From: Georgenia satyanarayanai
GTDB lineage: Bacteria; Actinomycetota; Actinomycetes; Actinomycetales; Actinomycetaceae
Length of the DNA stretch: 64,000 nt
Assembly (NCBI RefSeq): GCF_009193135.1
Contig: NZ_VUKC01000003.1
Span: forward strand, 186,001-250,000
Direction: 5' to 3'
A program made the translations under genes and the position numbers. Of the stretch, positions 16,377-25,378 are shown in pieces. Every line of letters begins with the position of its first letter. The first letter of the stretch is position 1. The notes beneath the pieces were generated by a model. The model made no database searches and was not told the origin of the DNA. It worked only from the letters and a program-made list of their open reading frames with translations.

Positions 16377-17006
16377 CTAACCGTCGAGTGACGGTGCTGC
16401 GGCGAGCGCCGGGCTGTACCCGGGAGGTGGTGCGCCGCCACGCCTCGATCCGCGATCGGGACGGTTGAGCACCCGGACCAGTGCGTGAAGTCCGACGGCG
16501 GGGAGGAAGAGGATCGCCGTGAAGATCACCGTGACGACGATCGTGCTCACCGCGGACGTCCCCTGCATCTCGAAGGAAACCGCAATCGTCACCGCAGTCA
16601 TCGAGAGTGCAGCGAGGACGGAGACGAAGTAGAGGGCGCGGACGACCCGGGCCCAGGGCCGGCGCACTCCGGCGAGGAGGATGGAGGCCGTGTACCCCCG
16701 CACCGACCGTCGCTCCGGTCGCTCCTGAGCCAGCCCCTCGGCCTGCTCCCACACGCTGCGGTACAGCGCGGCCAGATCCTCGCGAGCGGTCGCGAGCAGC
16801 TGCCGTTCCGGCTCGGTCAGGGCGAGCTCTCCGTACGCCGTTGCCCACTCGGAGATGAACTGAACGCGCTTGCGACCATCGTCGAGGATCTCGTTGCGCC
16901 GATGCTCCCACTGTCGCTCGAGGCGCCACTCCTTGACCAGCAGCCCGACACCCGCCAGCACCGCGGTGAGCAACGGGCTGACGACGGCGATGACGATGTC
17001 GTCCAT
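16377..17006 (-). CDS. Hypothetical membrane protein
   Basis: Unrecognised protein of 209 residues. One membrane segment at the N-terminus (VIAVVSPLLTAVLAGVGLLV) is followed by a charged helical region (about 25-110), then two hydrophobic spans (VRALYFVSVLAALSMTAVTI and STIVVTVIFTAILFLPAVGL) and a basic tail. It resembles small stress or sensory membrane proteins in layout only. ATG 17006 has no strong Shine-Dalgarno. Its stop TAG (16377-16379) lies inside the -10 box of the M20 gene. Confidence 0.65.
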   Translation of the reverse strand: MDDIVIAVVSPLLTAVLAGVGLLVKEWRLERQWEHRRNEILDDGRKRVQFISEWATAYGELALTEPERQLLATAREDLAALYRSVWEQAEGLAQERPERRSVRGYTASILLAGVRRPWARVVRALYFVSVLAALSMTAVTIAVSFEMQGTSAVSTIVVTVIFTAILFLPAVGLHALVRVLNRPDRGSRRGGAPPPGYSPALAAAPSLDG

Positions 17007-17120
17007 CTGGGTCCACCTCGTCCCGACCGTTCGCCGCGACCTGGCTGGACGGCGACGACGGCGTGGTCGAGAGGCTACTCCGCGGCCCTCAGCCTGGACA
17101 GGTGGGCGCCGCTGTCCCGG

Positions 17121-19181
17121 TCAGGTGGTGAGGCCGCGGCGCTCGAGGAGGGGCCTGATGTCGGCGTCGCGGCCACGGAGCTCGCGGTAGAAGCTCAGCG
17201 GGTCGGCGCTGTGACCGCGGGAGAGGAGCACCTCGCGGAAACGCTGGCCGGCGGCGCGGCCGAGCCCGCCGTCGTCGTCCCGGGGCGCGTCCGTCTCGAA
17301 CCACCGCACGGTGTCGGCGTCGAGGACCTCGCTCCAGATGTAGGAGTAGTAGCCCGCGTCGTAGCCGCCGCCGAAGGTGTGGTTGAAGTACGTCGAGCGG
17401 TAGCGCGGCGGGACGAGCCGCACCGCCGCTCCGGCCCGCTCGAGCGCCCGGGTGGAGAAGTCCTCGACGTCGTCGGGGTGGGTGGGGACCTCCTCCGGGG
17501 TGACCTGGTGCCAGGCCTGGTCGAGGAGCGCGGCGCCGAGGTACTCGGTGGTGGCGAAACCCTCGCCGTACTGGGCCGAGGCGAGGAGCGCGTCGAGCAG
17601 CTCGGTGGGCAGCGGCTCAGCGGTCTCGTGGTGGCGGGCGTAGCGGGCGAGGACCTCGGGGTCGCGCGCCCACATCTCGTTGACCTGCGAGGGGTACTCG
17701 ACGAAGTCGCGGGGCACGTTCGCGCCGGACACCGAGGGGAAGTGGACGTCGGAGAAGAGGCCGTGCAGGGCGTGCCCGAACTCGTGGAACGCGGTGATGA
17801 CCTCGTCCCAGGTGAGGAGCGTGGGCTCCCCGGGGGCCGGGCGGGTGATGTTGAGGTTGTTGACGACGACGGGACGCTGCCCGAACAGGTGGGACTGGTC
17901 GACGAGGTTGTGCATCCAGGCCCCGCCGCGCTTTCCCTCGCGGGCGTAGTAGTCACCGACGAAGAGGCCCAGCGGGCTGCCGTCCTCCTCACGCACCTCC
18001 CACACGCGCACGCCGTCGGCGTAGCCGGACAGCTCGGGCCGCTCGGTCAGGGTGATCCCGAAGAGGCGGTGGGCCGCGTGGAAGACGCCGTCACGCAGGA
18101 CGCTCTCGAGCTCCAGGTAGGGGCGCAGCACGGAGTCGTCGATGCGGTAGCGCTCCTGGCGCACCTTCTCGGCGAGGAAGGACCAGTCCCACGGCTCGGC
18201 CGGCGCGCCGTGCGCCCGGGCCAGCTCCTCGGCCTCGGCCGCGGCGTTAGCGACGGCGGGCGGGGCGAGTCGCCCCAGCATCTCGTTGACCGCGGTGGTG
18301 GTGCCCGCCGTGCCGTCCTCGGCGACGTAGGCGGCGTGGTGCTCGTAGCCGAGCAGCTGGGCACGCTCGGCGCGCAGGCGGGCGATCTCGAGGAGCGTGG
18401 CGCGCGTGTCGCTCGCCTCGTCCACGCCGGTGCCGCGCTGCACGGAGGCGGTGAACAGCTCCTCGCGAAGCCCGCGGTCCTCCGCCTGGGCGAGCAGCGC
18501 CTGCTGGGTGGGCAGCTGGAGGGTGATGAGGTAGCCGTCGCGGCCGCGGTCGCCGGCGGCCTGGGCGAGGCCGGCGACCGTCCCCTCGTCCAGGCCCGCG
18601 AGCCGGGAGGCGTCGCTCACGTGGACGGCGCCCGCGTCCATCGCCTTGACGACGCGCTGGGAGAACTCGGTCTCCAGGGTGGTGAGGCGGGAGTTGAGGC
18701 CGCGCAGGCGGGCCTGGCTCTCGTCGTCGAGCTGGACACCGGCGCGGATGAAGTCCTTGCGGTAGGTGCGGAGCAGCCAGGCGGTCTCGGCGTCGAGGTC
18801 CTGGCCGGTGATCGCCTCGAGCCGGTCGAAGATCCGGCGGTCGAGGTACAGGGCGTCCCAGTGCGCCGACTGGAGCGGGGCGAGCTCGGCCTCGAGCTCG
18901 CGCAGCTCGTCGTCCGCGCGGGAGGAGACGAGGGTGCTGAGGACCGGGCTCACTCGGCGCAGGAGCGAGCCGGAGCGCTCGAGCGCCTCGAGGGTGTTGG
19001 CGACGTCCGCCTCGGCCGGGTCGGTGGCGATGGCCTCCCACTCGGCCCGCTGCTCGGCGAGGCCGGCGAGCATCGCGGGGCGCAGGTGCTCGTGGCGGAC
19101 GGCGACGAAGTCGGGGAGCTCGTAGGGCAGGTCCGAGGGGCTCGCGAACGGGTTGCCCGCGGCCAGGGTGGTGTCGGTCAT
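17121..19181 (-). CDS. M3 family metallopeptidase (peptidyl-dipeptidase Dcp-like)
   Basis: Cytoplasmic zinc peptidase that removes dipeptides from oligopeptide C-termini in the Dcp group; 686 residues, close to the usual Dcp length. The HEFGH zinc motif is in ITAFHEFGHALHGLF and the downstream glutamate ligand lies in DFVEYPSQVNEMW. Typical Dcp segments YFNHTFGGGYDAGYYSYIWSE and the N-terminal NPFASPSDLPYELPDF are present. ATG 19181 overlaps the stop of the GNAT-MazG gene as ATGA, so the two are translationally coupled. GGAGGAG lies upstream inside that gene. Confidence 0.92.
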   Translation of the reverse strand: MTDTTLAAGNPFASPSDLPYELPDFVAVRHEHLRPAMLAGLAEQRAEWEAIATDPAEADVANTLEALERSGSLLRRVSPVLSTLVSSRADDELRELEAELAPLQSAHWDALYLDRRIFDRLEAITGQDLDAETAWLLRTYRKDFIRAGVQLDDESQARLRGLNSRLTTLETEFSQRVVKAMDAGAVHVSDASRLAGLDEGTVAGLAQAAGDRGRDGYLITLQLPTQQALLAQAEDRGLREELFTASVQRGTGVDEASDTRATLLEIARLRAERAQLLGYEHHAAYVAEDGTAGTTTAVNEMLGRLAPPAVANAAAEAEELARAHGAPAEPWDWSFLAEKVRQERYRIDDSVLRPYLELESVLRDGVFHAAHRLFGITLTERPELSGYADGVRVWEVREEDGSPLGLFVGDYYAREGKRGGAWMHNLVDQSHLFGQRPVVVNNLNITRPAPGEPTLLTWDEVITAFHEFGHALHGLFSDVHFPSVSGANVPRDFVEYPSQVNEMWARDPEVLARYARHHETAEPLPTELLDALLASAQYGEGFATTEYLGAALLDQAWHQVTPEEVPTHPDDVEDFSTRALERAGAAVRLVPPRYRSTYFNHTFGGGYDAGYYSYIWSEVLDADTVRWFETDAPRDDDGGLGRAAGQRFREVLLSRGHSADPLSFYRELRGRDADIRPLLERRGLTT

Positions 19182-20233
19182 GGGGCCATTGTCTCCTCCA
19201 CCGCGGGACGAGCCGCCCGCCGCGCGAGGACACCGGCCACGTCCGGCGCCCGGTAGCCGGGCGCCTTGAGCACCTTGCCGTCCTCGCGCAGCAGGGGTCG
19301 GCCGTCCTCCCCGAGCTTGGACAGGTTGGCGCGGTGCACCTCGGCGAGCACGTCCGGGAGCGGGACCGCGCACTCCTGCGCCATGCCGTACAGGACGTAG
19401 ACGAGGTCGGCCAGGGCGTCGGCGGTCGCCACGGTGTCACGGGCGCCGTCGTCGGCGGCGACGGCGCGGGTGAAGGCGGTCTCGACCTCCCTCCCCGCCG
19501 CGGCGCCGTAGACGGCGGTGACGAGCTCGGCCATCTCCTCGGCCACGAGCGCCATGCGCAGGTGGACACGGTCGCGGTCCACCGAGGGCGCGTCCGCGGC
19601 CACGGGCACACCGAAGTGCTCGTGGAACTGGTGCACGAGGGCCTCCGGGTCGCGCGGGTCGGCGGGCACGACGCCGGCAACCGGCCCGTCCCACGGGTGG
19701 GCGGGCTCGCGCGGGTCCTCGCGCAGGAGCGTGCCGACCCACTGGTCCACGCGCCGCTCCCCGTGCACGCCCATCCCCCGCACCTGCCCCTCGCGGCGGA
19801 AGCCGTGGCGCCACACCACCCGCCACGACGGCCAGTTGCCGACGTCGGCGCGCCACTCCACGCGCTCCATCCCGAGCCGGCCGAAGGCGGCGTCGAGCAC
19901 GAGCCCGACGGCGCGGTCCATGAGGCCCAGGCCGCGCGCCTCGGGTGCGAGCCAGTAGCCGATCTCCCCGGAGCCGTCGGCGCGCGAGGTGCCGACCATG
20001 CCGACGAGCCGCCCGCCGTGGCGCAGCGCCCACGTGAGGTTGTCCCCTCGCTCCCACCCGTCCGCGACGAACCCGCCGATGAACCCGACGGCGTGCTCCC
20101 GGCGGTAGGGCGAGGGCACCGTGGTCCAGCGCTGGACCTCCGGGTCCTGGCAGACCTCGGTGACGCGGTCGACGTCGGCGAGGGTGGGGACCTCGAGGGT
20201 GAGGTCACCGTCGTGCAGGGTGAAGGGCTCCAT
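19178..20233 (-). CDS. GNAT acetyltransferase-MazG-like pyrophosphohydrolase fusion
   Basis: Two-domain protein of 351 residues. Residues 1 to about 165 are a GNAT N-acetyltransferase of the RimJ/RimL type (WALRHGGRLVGMVG, EIGYWLAPEARGLGLMDRAV). Residues about 205-310 match the MazG-like all-alpha NTP pyrophosphohydrolase fold: LVAEEMAELVTAVYGAA (metal-binding glutamates) and TADALADLVYVLYGMAQE. A C-terminal KLGEDGRPLLREDGKVLKAPGY is typical of stand-alone MazG-like proteins. The combination suggests metabolite housecleaning, but substrates are unknown. ATG 20233 follows TAACCT (20242-20247) by 8 nt. Coupled to the downstream peptidase. Confidence 0.85.
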   Translation of the reverse strand: MEPFTLHDGDLTLEVPTLADVDRVTEVCQDPEVQRWTTVPSPYRREHAVGFIGGFVADGWERGDNLTWALRHGGRLVGMVGTSRADGSGEIGYWLAPEARGLGLMDRAVGLVLDAAFGRLGMERVEWRADVGNWPSWRVVWRHGFRREGQVRGMGVHGERRVDQWVGTLLREDPREPAHPWDGPVAGVVPADPRDPEALVHQFHEHFGVPVAADAPSVDRDRVHLRMALVAEEMAELVTAVYGAAAGREVETAFTRAVAADDGARDTVATADALADLVYVLYGMAQECAVPLPDVLAEVHRANLSKLGEDGRPLLREDGKVLKAPGYRAPDVAGVLARRAARPAVEETMAP

Positions 20234-20291
20234 GACCGCGCAGGTTACGGCACCGGATGCGCCACGCCCGTGCCGGCCGAAGGATGGGGGC

Positions 20292-21158
20292 ATGGACATC
20301 GACACGAACGCCATGAAGGACTTCCCCGTGCAGAGCCAGCCGTGGCCCGGGTGGACCGACCGGCTCGACCCGGTCCCGGACCACGGCGAGACGAGCTACG
20401 TCGGCCGGGGGCGCCTGGAGGGCAAGCGCGCCCTCATCACCGGCGGGGACTCCGGCATCGGCCGCGCCACCGCCATCGCCTTCGCCAAGGAGGGCGCCGA
20501 TGTCGCCATCGCCTACCTCGAGCAGGAGCAGCAGGACGCCGAGGAGACGCGGAAGCAGGTCGAGGCCGCGGGCCGGCGCTGCGTCCTCCTGCCCACCGAC
20601 CAGCGCACCGAGGAGGCCAACATCGCGCTGGCGCGGGCCGCCGTCGAGGGCCTGGGCGGGGTCGACGTGCTCGTCAACAACGCCGGCTACCAGATGGCGC
20701 AGGACTCCCTCGCCGACATCAGCGACGCGCAGCTGCGGCAGACCTACGAGACGAACATCTTCGCGATCTTCTGGCTGACCAAGGCGCTGCTCGACGACCT
20801 CCAGCCGGGCGCGAGCATCATCAACTGCACCTCGATCCAGGCCTTCCAGCCCTCCGAGACGCTCCTCGACTACGCCTCGACCAAGGCCGCGATCAACAAC
20901 TTCACCGTCAACCTCGCCGCCGAGCTCGGGCCGAAGGGCATCCGGGTCAACGCGGTGGCCCCGGGTCCGATCTGGACCCCGCTCCAGCCGGCCACCAAGC
21001 CGGCGGAGTCGATGCCGGAGTTCGGCAAGGCGACGCCGCTGGGCCGCGCCGGCCACCCGATCGAGGTCGCCACGGCGTTCGTCTTCCTCGCCACCGACGA
21101 CGCGAGCTACGTCTCGGGCACCGTCCTCGGCGTCACCGGCGGCAAGCCCGTCTTCTGA
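20292..21158 (+). CDS. SDR family oxidoreductase (general stress protein 39-like)
   Basis: NAD(P)-dependent short-chain dehydrogenase of 288 residues with the N-terminal extension (QSQPWPGWTDRLDPVPDHGE) typical of the YhxD/YdaD/GSP39 group. The Rossmann motif is ITGGDSGIGRA, followed by NNAG and the catalytic Ser (NCTSIQ) and YASTK. Its substrate is unknown; homologues are stress-induced. ATG 20292 follows AAGGAT (20280-20285) by 6 nt. The sugar dehydrogenase gene starts 1 nt after its stop, so they form an operon. Confidence 0.9.
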   Translation: MDIDTNAMKDFPVQSQPWPGWTDRLDPVPDHGETSYVGRGRLEGKRALITGGDSGIGRATAIAFAKEGADVAIAYLEQEQQDAEETRKQVEAAGRRCVLLPTDQRTEEANIALARAAVEGLGGVDVLVNNAGYQMAQDSLADISDAQLRQTYETNIFAIFWLTKALLDDLQPGASIINCTSIQAFQPSETLLDYASTKAAINNFTVNLAAELGPKGIRVNAVAPGPIWTPLQPATKPAESMPEFGKATPLGRAGHPIEVATAFVFLATDDASYVSGTVLGVTGGKPVF

Positions 21159-21159
21159 C

Positions 21160-22299
21160 ATGACCCGCACCGCGAGGACGACGACGGCGGCCCTGCTCGC
21201 CGTCGTCGTCCTCGCGGCGTGCGGGGGCGGTGAGAGGACCGAGGAGCAGGCCACCGTCCCGGCACCGAGTCCGGTGACGACGGCGCCCGCGCCCGAGCCG
21301 ACGACGAGCGAGCCGGCCCCGCGCAAGCCGGAGGTGCTCGCCACCGGGCTCGACGTGCCGTGGGGACTGGCCTTCCTGCCCGACGGCACCGCGCTGGTCA
21401 CCGAGCGGGACAGCGCCCGGGTCCTTGGGCTCGTCCCCGGCGAGGAGCCACGCGAGCTCGCCACCGTGCCCGGGGTCGCCGCGGAGAACGAGGCCGGGCT
21501 GCTCGGGATCGCCGTCTCCCCCGACTTCGCCGACAACGGGCACGTCTTCGTCTACCTCACGAGCGGGACCGACAACCGCGTGCTGCGGATGGTGCACGAC
21601 GGCGCGGAGCTGCGTCCCGACGTCGTCGTCCTGGAGGGGATCCCGCGCGAGACGTACCACTCGGGCGGGCGGATCGCCTTCGGCCCGGACGGCTACCTCT
21701 ACGTCGCCACCGGTGACGCCGCCGTCCCCTCGACGTCCCAGGATCCCGGCTCGCTCGGCGGGAAGATCCTGCGGGTCGACGAGGATGGTGAGCCGGCCCC
21801 CGGCAACCCCGACCCCGGCTCGCCGGTGTGGTCCCTGGGGCACCGCAACGTCCAGGGCCTGGGCTGGGACGGCGAGGGGCGGATGTACGCCTCGGAGTTC
21901 GGGCAGGACACGTGGGACGAGCTCAACCTCATCGAGGCGGGCACCAACTACGGCTGGCCGGAGGTCGAGGGCACCGCGGGGACCAGCGACTTCGCCGACC
22001 CGCTCGTCACGTGGCGGCCGGCGGACGCCTCCCCCAGCGGCCTCGCCGTCACCGAGGACGCCGTGTACGTTGCGGCACTGCGCGGGCAGTCCCTGTGGCG
22101 CGTCCCGCTGGAGGCCGACGGCGGCACCGGTGAGCCGCAGCGCCTCCTCGAGGGCGAGTACGGCCGGCTGCGCACGGTGACGGTCGCACCGGACGGTCGG
22201 TTGTGTATCGTCACGTCGAACACCTTCCGCGGGGACCCGGGCGCCGACGACGACCGGGTCGTCGCCGTCGACGAGGAGTGGCTCGCGTCCCACGGGTGA
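21160..22299 (+). CDS. PQQ-dependent sugar dehydrogenase family lipoprotein
   Basis: Predicted extracytoplasmic lipoprotein of 379 residues with signal peptide and lipobox (VVVLAACGGG), then a Thr/Pro/Ala linker, then a six-bladed beta-propeller of the soluble aldose sugar dehydrogenase (GSDH) family. Family landmarks are LATGLDVPWGLAFLPDG, AENEAGLLGIAVSPDF, SLGGKILRVDEDG, SLGHRNVQGLGW and EFGQDTWDELNLI. It would oxidise sugars with PQQ on the cell surface; whether PQQ is made here cannot be seen. ATG 21160 lies 1 nt after the SDR stop. Confidence 0.9.
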   Translation: MTRTARTTTAALLAVVVLAACGGGERTEEQATVPAPSPVTTAPAPEPTTSEPAPRKPEVLATGLDVPWGLAFLPDGTALVTERDSARVLGLVPGEEPRELATVPGVAAENEAGLLGIAVSPDFADNGHVFVYLTSGTDNRVLRMVHDGAELRPDVVVLEGIPRETYHSGGRIAFGPDGYLYVATGDAAVPSTSQDPGSLGGKILRVDEDGEPAPGNPDPGSPVWSLGHRNVQGLGWDGEGRMYASEFGQDTWDELNLIEAGTNYGWPEVEGTAGTSDFADPLVTWRPADASPSGLAVTEDAVYVAALRGQSLWRVPLEADGGTGEPQRLLEGEYGRLRTVTVAPDGRLCIVTSNTFRGDPGADDDRVVAVDEEWLASHG

Positions 22300-22312
22300 C
22301 TATGGTGGCGCG

Positions 22313-23023
22313 GTGGACCGGCACCTGGCGCAGGCGCGCAGCGACCTCGAGCGGCTCGTCGCGAGAGGCGCGGCCGGCGAGCTGGGGCCGCCCCCGGTGG
22401 TCCACCGCGTCGACGCCCAGGCCCGCGCGGAGTACCGGCCGGCGGCCGTGCTCCTCCTGTTCACCCCGACCGCCGCGCGGCCCGACGTCTTCCCGGGGCT
22501 CGACCTCTACCTCGTCCAGCGCTCCCCGCTGCTGCGTCACCACCCCGGCCAGATCGCGCTGCCCGGCGGCCGCGCCGACGACGGCGACGCCGGGCCCGCC
22601 GCCACGGCGCTGCGCGAGACCCACGAGGAGATCGGCCTCGCGCCCGACCGCGTCGAGGTCATCGGCGCACTGCCCGAGGTAGCCGTGCCGATCAGCCGCT
22701 TCCTCGTCACCCCTGTCATCGGGTGGGCGGACGGCCCGGGCGGGCTCGAGCGCGTCGAGGTCGGGGAGGTGCTGCACACGCTCCGCCTGCCGGTCAGCGA
22801 CCTGCTCGACCCCGCGGGGCGTTCCACGGTGACGATCCACGGCCACGGCAGCGCGGGCTTCGCCGTGCAGGGCGGGTGGGTGTGGGGATTCACCGGCAAC
22901 CTCCTCGACGGCGTCTTCGACGAGCTGGGCTGGACCCGGCCCTGGGACCGCGGGCGCGAGTACGCGATGTCGATGGCCGAGGCCCGCGGGGACACCCTCC
23001 CGCCGGCGACGCCGGAGGGCTGA
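22313..23023 (+). CDS. Nudix hydrolase (CoA pyrophosphatase-like)
   Basis: Nudix enzyme of 236 residues resembling NudL-type coenzyme A diphosphatases: LYLVQRSPLLRHHPGQIALPGGRADDGD followed by TALRETHEEIGL. The usual glutamate five residues after the GG is an aspartate (GGRADD), a conservative change. It has an extra domain after the box (FLVTPVIGW and GFTGNLLDGVF). GTG 22313 follows TATGGT (22301-22306) by 6 nt, a clear leaderless start. Convergent with the next Nudix gene. Confidence 0.88.
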   Translation: MDRHLAQARSDLERLVARGAAGELGPPPVVHRVDAQARAEYRPAAVLLLFTPTAARPDVFPGLDLYLVQRSPLLRHHPGQIALPGGRADDGDAGPAATALRETHEEIGLAPDRVEVIGALPEVAVPISRFLVTPVIGWADGPGGLERVEVGEVLHTLRLPVSDLLDPAGRSTVTIHGHGSAGFAVQGGWVWGFTGNLLDGVFDELGWTRPWDRGREYAMSMAEARGDTLPPATPEG

Positions 23024-23025
23024 GC

Positions 23026-23508
23026 TCAGCGCACGAAGCGCGGTCCGGCTCCCGGGTCGGCCCGGGCGGCGAGTGCGTCGGCGATGCGTGTGGCCGACGA
23101 CGCCGCGAGCGGCTGCGGCAGCGCGTCCAGGGCGAACCACCCGACCTCCAGGGACTCGTCGTCGGCGATGTGCGCCTGCCCGGAGACGTACTCGCACAGG
23201 AAGGCCAGGGACAGGTACTGCGCCTGGTCCCCGTTGGGGTAGGTGACGACGTCGCCGCTGTCGACGGACGCGAGCGCGAGGACGCGGGCGACGACGCCCG
23301 TCTCCTCCAGGACCTCCCGGACGGCGGCGTGGGCGGGCTGCTCGCCGGGGTCGAGGATGCCGCTGATGGCCGCCCACATGCGGTTGTCGGCGCGGCGTCC
23401 GAGGAGCACCCGGTCTCCGTCGAGGACGACGGCGGTCACGCCCGAGAGCCACAGCGGAGCCGTCCCCACATGGGCGCGCAGCGCGGCGACGAACTCCGGG
23501 ACTGGCAC
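23026..23508 (-). CDS. Nudix hydrolase (MutT-like)
   Basis: Compact Nudix enzyme of 160 residues hydrolysing a nucleoside diphosphate derivative. The Nudix box is perfect, GX5EX7REUXEEXGU: GILDPGEQPAHAAVREVLEE followed by TGV. The start is GTG 23508, chosen because CACACT (23515-23520) lies 6 nt upstream; longer frames run back into the radical SAM gene and have no family similarity. That promoter lies in the gap after the splB-like stop. Substrate not predictable. Confidence 0.88.
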   Translation of the reverse strand: MPVPEFVAALRAHVGTAPLWLSGVTAVVLDGDRVLLGRRADNRMWAAISGILDPGEQPAHAAVREVLEETGVVARVLALASVDSGDVVTYPNGDQAQYLSLAFLCEYVSGQAHIADDESLEVGWFALDALPQPLAASSATRIADALAARADPGAGPRFVR

Positions 23509-23527
23509 GGGCCCAGTGTGCCAGGGC

Positions 23528-24559
23528 TCAGAAGAGGGCGGCCTGCATGACGGCGTCGGGCGCCTGCACCGGTGCCTCCGGCTCCTGAGCCGGGGACCGC
23601 AGCCGGGAGCCGCGGGCCAGGCCGTGGCGGCGCAGCAGCGGGGCGATGCGCTCGGCGAGCCAGGTGCGGTAGGCGTCCGGCGCGTAGGCGCCGCTCCCGT
23701 ACAGGCGCCGGTACTCCGGCACGAGCGCCGGGCGGTGCTGCTCCAGCCACTGCAGGTACCAGTCCTTGACGCCGGGCCGCAGGTGGGCGGCCATGACCGA
23801 CGCCGACGTGGCGCCGGCCTCGGCGATGGCGCCGAGGAGGGCATCGAGGTGCTCGCGGGAGTCGGTCACCCACGGCAGGACGGGAGCGACCATGACGTGG
23901 CAGTCCAGCCCCGTCTCACGGATCGCGCGCACGAGGTCGAGCCGGGCGCGCGGGCTCGGTGTGCCCGGCTCGAGGAGGTGCTGAAGATCGGCGTCGAGGA
24001 CGGCCAGCGAGATCCCGAGGGAGACCGGCACGTGCTCCGCGGCCGCCCCGAGCAGCGGCAGGTCCCGGCGCAGGAGGGTGCCCTTGGTGAGGACCGACAG
24101 CGGTGTGCCCGACTCGACGAGTGCGCCGACGATGCCGGGCATGAGCCGGTAGCGGCCCTCCGCCCGCTGGTAGGGGTCGGTGTTCGTCCCCAGGGCCACC
24201 TGCTCGCGCGCCCAGGAGGGCCTGGCCAGCTCGCGGCGCAGGACGTCGGGGGCGTTGACCTTGACGACGATCTGACTGTCGAAGTCCACGCCGGCGTCCA
24301 TGTCGAGGTACGTGTGTGTGGAGCGGGCGTAGCAGTAGACGCAGGCGTGGCTGCATCCCCGGAAGGGGTTGAGCGTCCAGCGGAAGGGCATCCGGGAGGC
24401 GGCCGGCACCCGGTTGAGGACCGAGCGGGCCGTCACCTCGTGGAAGACGATCCCCGCGAACTTGGGGGTGCGGACCGTGCGCACCAGGCCCGCCATCCTC
24501 CGCAGGCCGGGCAGCGCGGCGTCGTCCTCGGCCGTGATCTCCTGCCCGTCCCACCGCAT
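23528..24559 (-). CDS. Radical SAM protein, SplB-like (Rv2578c family)
   Basis: Radical SAM enzyme of 343 residues of the Rv2578c family, related to spore photoproduct lyase. The cluster motif is CxxxCxxC in GCSHACVYCYARSTH, preceded by LNPFRG; downstream are GTNTDPYQ and VMVAPVLPWVTDS. ATG 24559 (MRWDGQE) is favoured over ATG 24565 because it lies at leaderless distance from a -10-like TCGACT, and the family usually begins MRW. A LexA-type box covers the promoter, fitting a DNA-repair role. I recall Rv2578c being reported as LexA-controlled in M. tuberculosis. Exact lesion or substrate unknown. Confidence 0.87.
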   Translation of the reverse strand: MRWDGQEITAEDDAALPGLRRMAGLVRTVRTPKFAGIVFHEVTARSVLNRVPAASRMPFRWTLNPFRGCSHACVYCYARSTHTYLDMDAGVDFDSQIVVKVNAPDVLRRELARPSWAREQVALGTNTDPYQRAEGRYRLMPGIVGALVESGTPLSVLTKGTLLRRDLPLLGAAAEHVPVSLGISLAVLDADLQHLLEPGTPSPRARLDLVRAIRETGLDCHVMVAPVLPWVTDSREHLDALLGAIAEAGATSASVMAAHLRPGVKDWYLQWLEQHRPALVPEYRRLYGSGAYAPDAYRTWLAERIAPLLRRHGLARGSRLRSPAQEPEAPVQAPDAVMQAALF

Positions 24560-24567
24560 GCCCATAG

Positions 24568-24583
24568 TCGAACACGTGTGCGA
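24568..24583 (-). promoter_or_regulatory. LexA (SOS) box upstream of splB-like gene
   Basis: TCGAACACGTGTGCGA matches the actinobacterial consensus TCGAACNNNNGTTCGA at all but one arm position. On the minus strand it overlaps the -10 region; a good -35, TTGACG, is at 24589-24594 with a 17-nt spacer to TCGACT (24566-24571). Confidence 0.75.
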
Positions 24584-24632
24584 GTCATCGTCAAGGATCG
24601 CACTGGTGGCTCCGCAGGTGTGGCCATGAGCC

Positions 24633-24659
24633 GACCCTGCCACGGACGGTGGCAGGGTC
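24633..24659 (-). terminator. Hairpin downstream of hemQ
   Basis: GACCCTGCCAC (24633-24643) and GTGGCAGGGTC (24649-24659) form a perfect 11-bp stem with a 5-nt loop, directly after the hemQ stop. There is no long U-tract. It separates the haem operon from the splB-like gene. Confidence 0.7.
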
Positions 24660-24663
24660 AGGA

Positions 24664-25347
24664 CTACCCGCGGGGCAGCTTCTCCACGATCTCGCCGAGC
24701 TCGCGGCGCGGACCGGTGAAGAAGGGGACCTCCTCGCGCACGTGGCGGCGGGCCTCGGTGGCGCGCAGGTCGCGCATGAGGTCGACGATGCGGCCGAGGT
24801 CGTCGGCCTCGAAGGCGAGCAGCCACTCGTAGTCGCCGAGCGCGAAGGAGGAGATCGTGTTGGCGCGCACGTCCCCGTAGCCGCGGGCCGCGAGCCCGTG
24901 GTCGCGGAGCATGGTGGCGCGCTCCTCCGGCGGCAGCAGGTACCACTCGTAGCTGCGGACGAACGGGTAGACGCAGAGGAAGCCCCGCGGCTCCTCCCCC
25001 ATGATGAAGGACGGCAGGTGTGCCTGGTTGAACTCGGCGGGGCGGTGGGTGCCGACCTGGGACCACACCGGCTCGAGCGCACCACCGAGGTTGCTCGCCA
25101 GGAGCCGGTGGTAGGCCTCCTGCACCGCCGCGACGTCCTCGGCCCACCACCACACCATGAGGTCGGCGTCGGCCCGGAAGCCCGCGACGTCGTACCAGCC
25201 GCGGACGATGAGTCCCGGGACGTCCGCCAGCGCGGCGAGGGCGTCTCGGACGAGGCCCGTCCGGATGTCGTCCTCCTCGGGCAGCGGCTGGACCGCCCGG
25301 AAGACGGAGTACATGACGTAGGCGGACTGGGGCTGGGCGGAGCTCAC
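24664..25347 (-). CDS. hemQ: Coproheme decarboxylase HemQ (chlorite dismutase family)
   Basis: Last enzyme of the coproporphyrin-dependent haem pathway: it oxidatively decarboxylates iron-coproporphyrin III to haem b. The 227 residues show the family segments [40 protein letters not shown] (with the conserved catalytic-type tyrosine region) and [16 protein letters not shown] (haem-ligand His). GTG 25347 has AGGAGG 9 nt upstream. It follows the ferrochelatase gene by 31 nt on the same strand, forming the hemH-hemQ operon. Confidence 0.93.
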   Translation of the reverse strand: MSSAQPQSAYVMYSVFRAVQPLPEEDDIRTGLVRDALAALADVPGLIVRGWYDVAGFRADADLMVWWWAEDVAAVQEAYHRLLASNLGGALEPVWSQVGTHRPAEFNQAHLPSFIMGEEPRGFLCVYPFVRSYEWYLLPPEERATMLRDHGLAARGYGDVRANTISSFALGDYEWLLAFEADDLGRIVDLMRDLRATEARRHVREEVPFFTGPRRELGEIVEKLPRG

Positions 25348-25378
25348 GGAACTTTTCCTCCTGGGGCTGGGGACGGCG

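Noticed and set aside
16485-19256. Long plus-strand open frame of 923 codons opposite the Dcp-type peptidase
   Set aside because: Composition is typical of the antisense of a GC-rich gene (Val/Gly/Glu-rich, no domains), and the minus strand encodes a well-recognised M3 peptidase over most of it.
22214-22221. GTCGAACA as a further LexA half-site
   Set aside because: It is inside the sugar dehydrogenase coding sequence and lacks the second arm.
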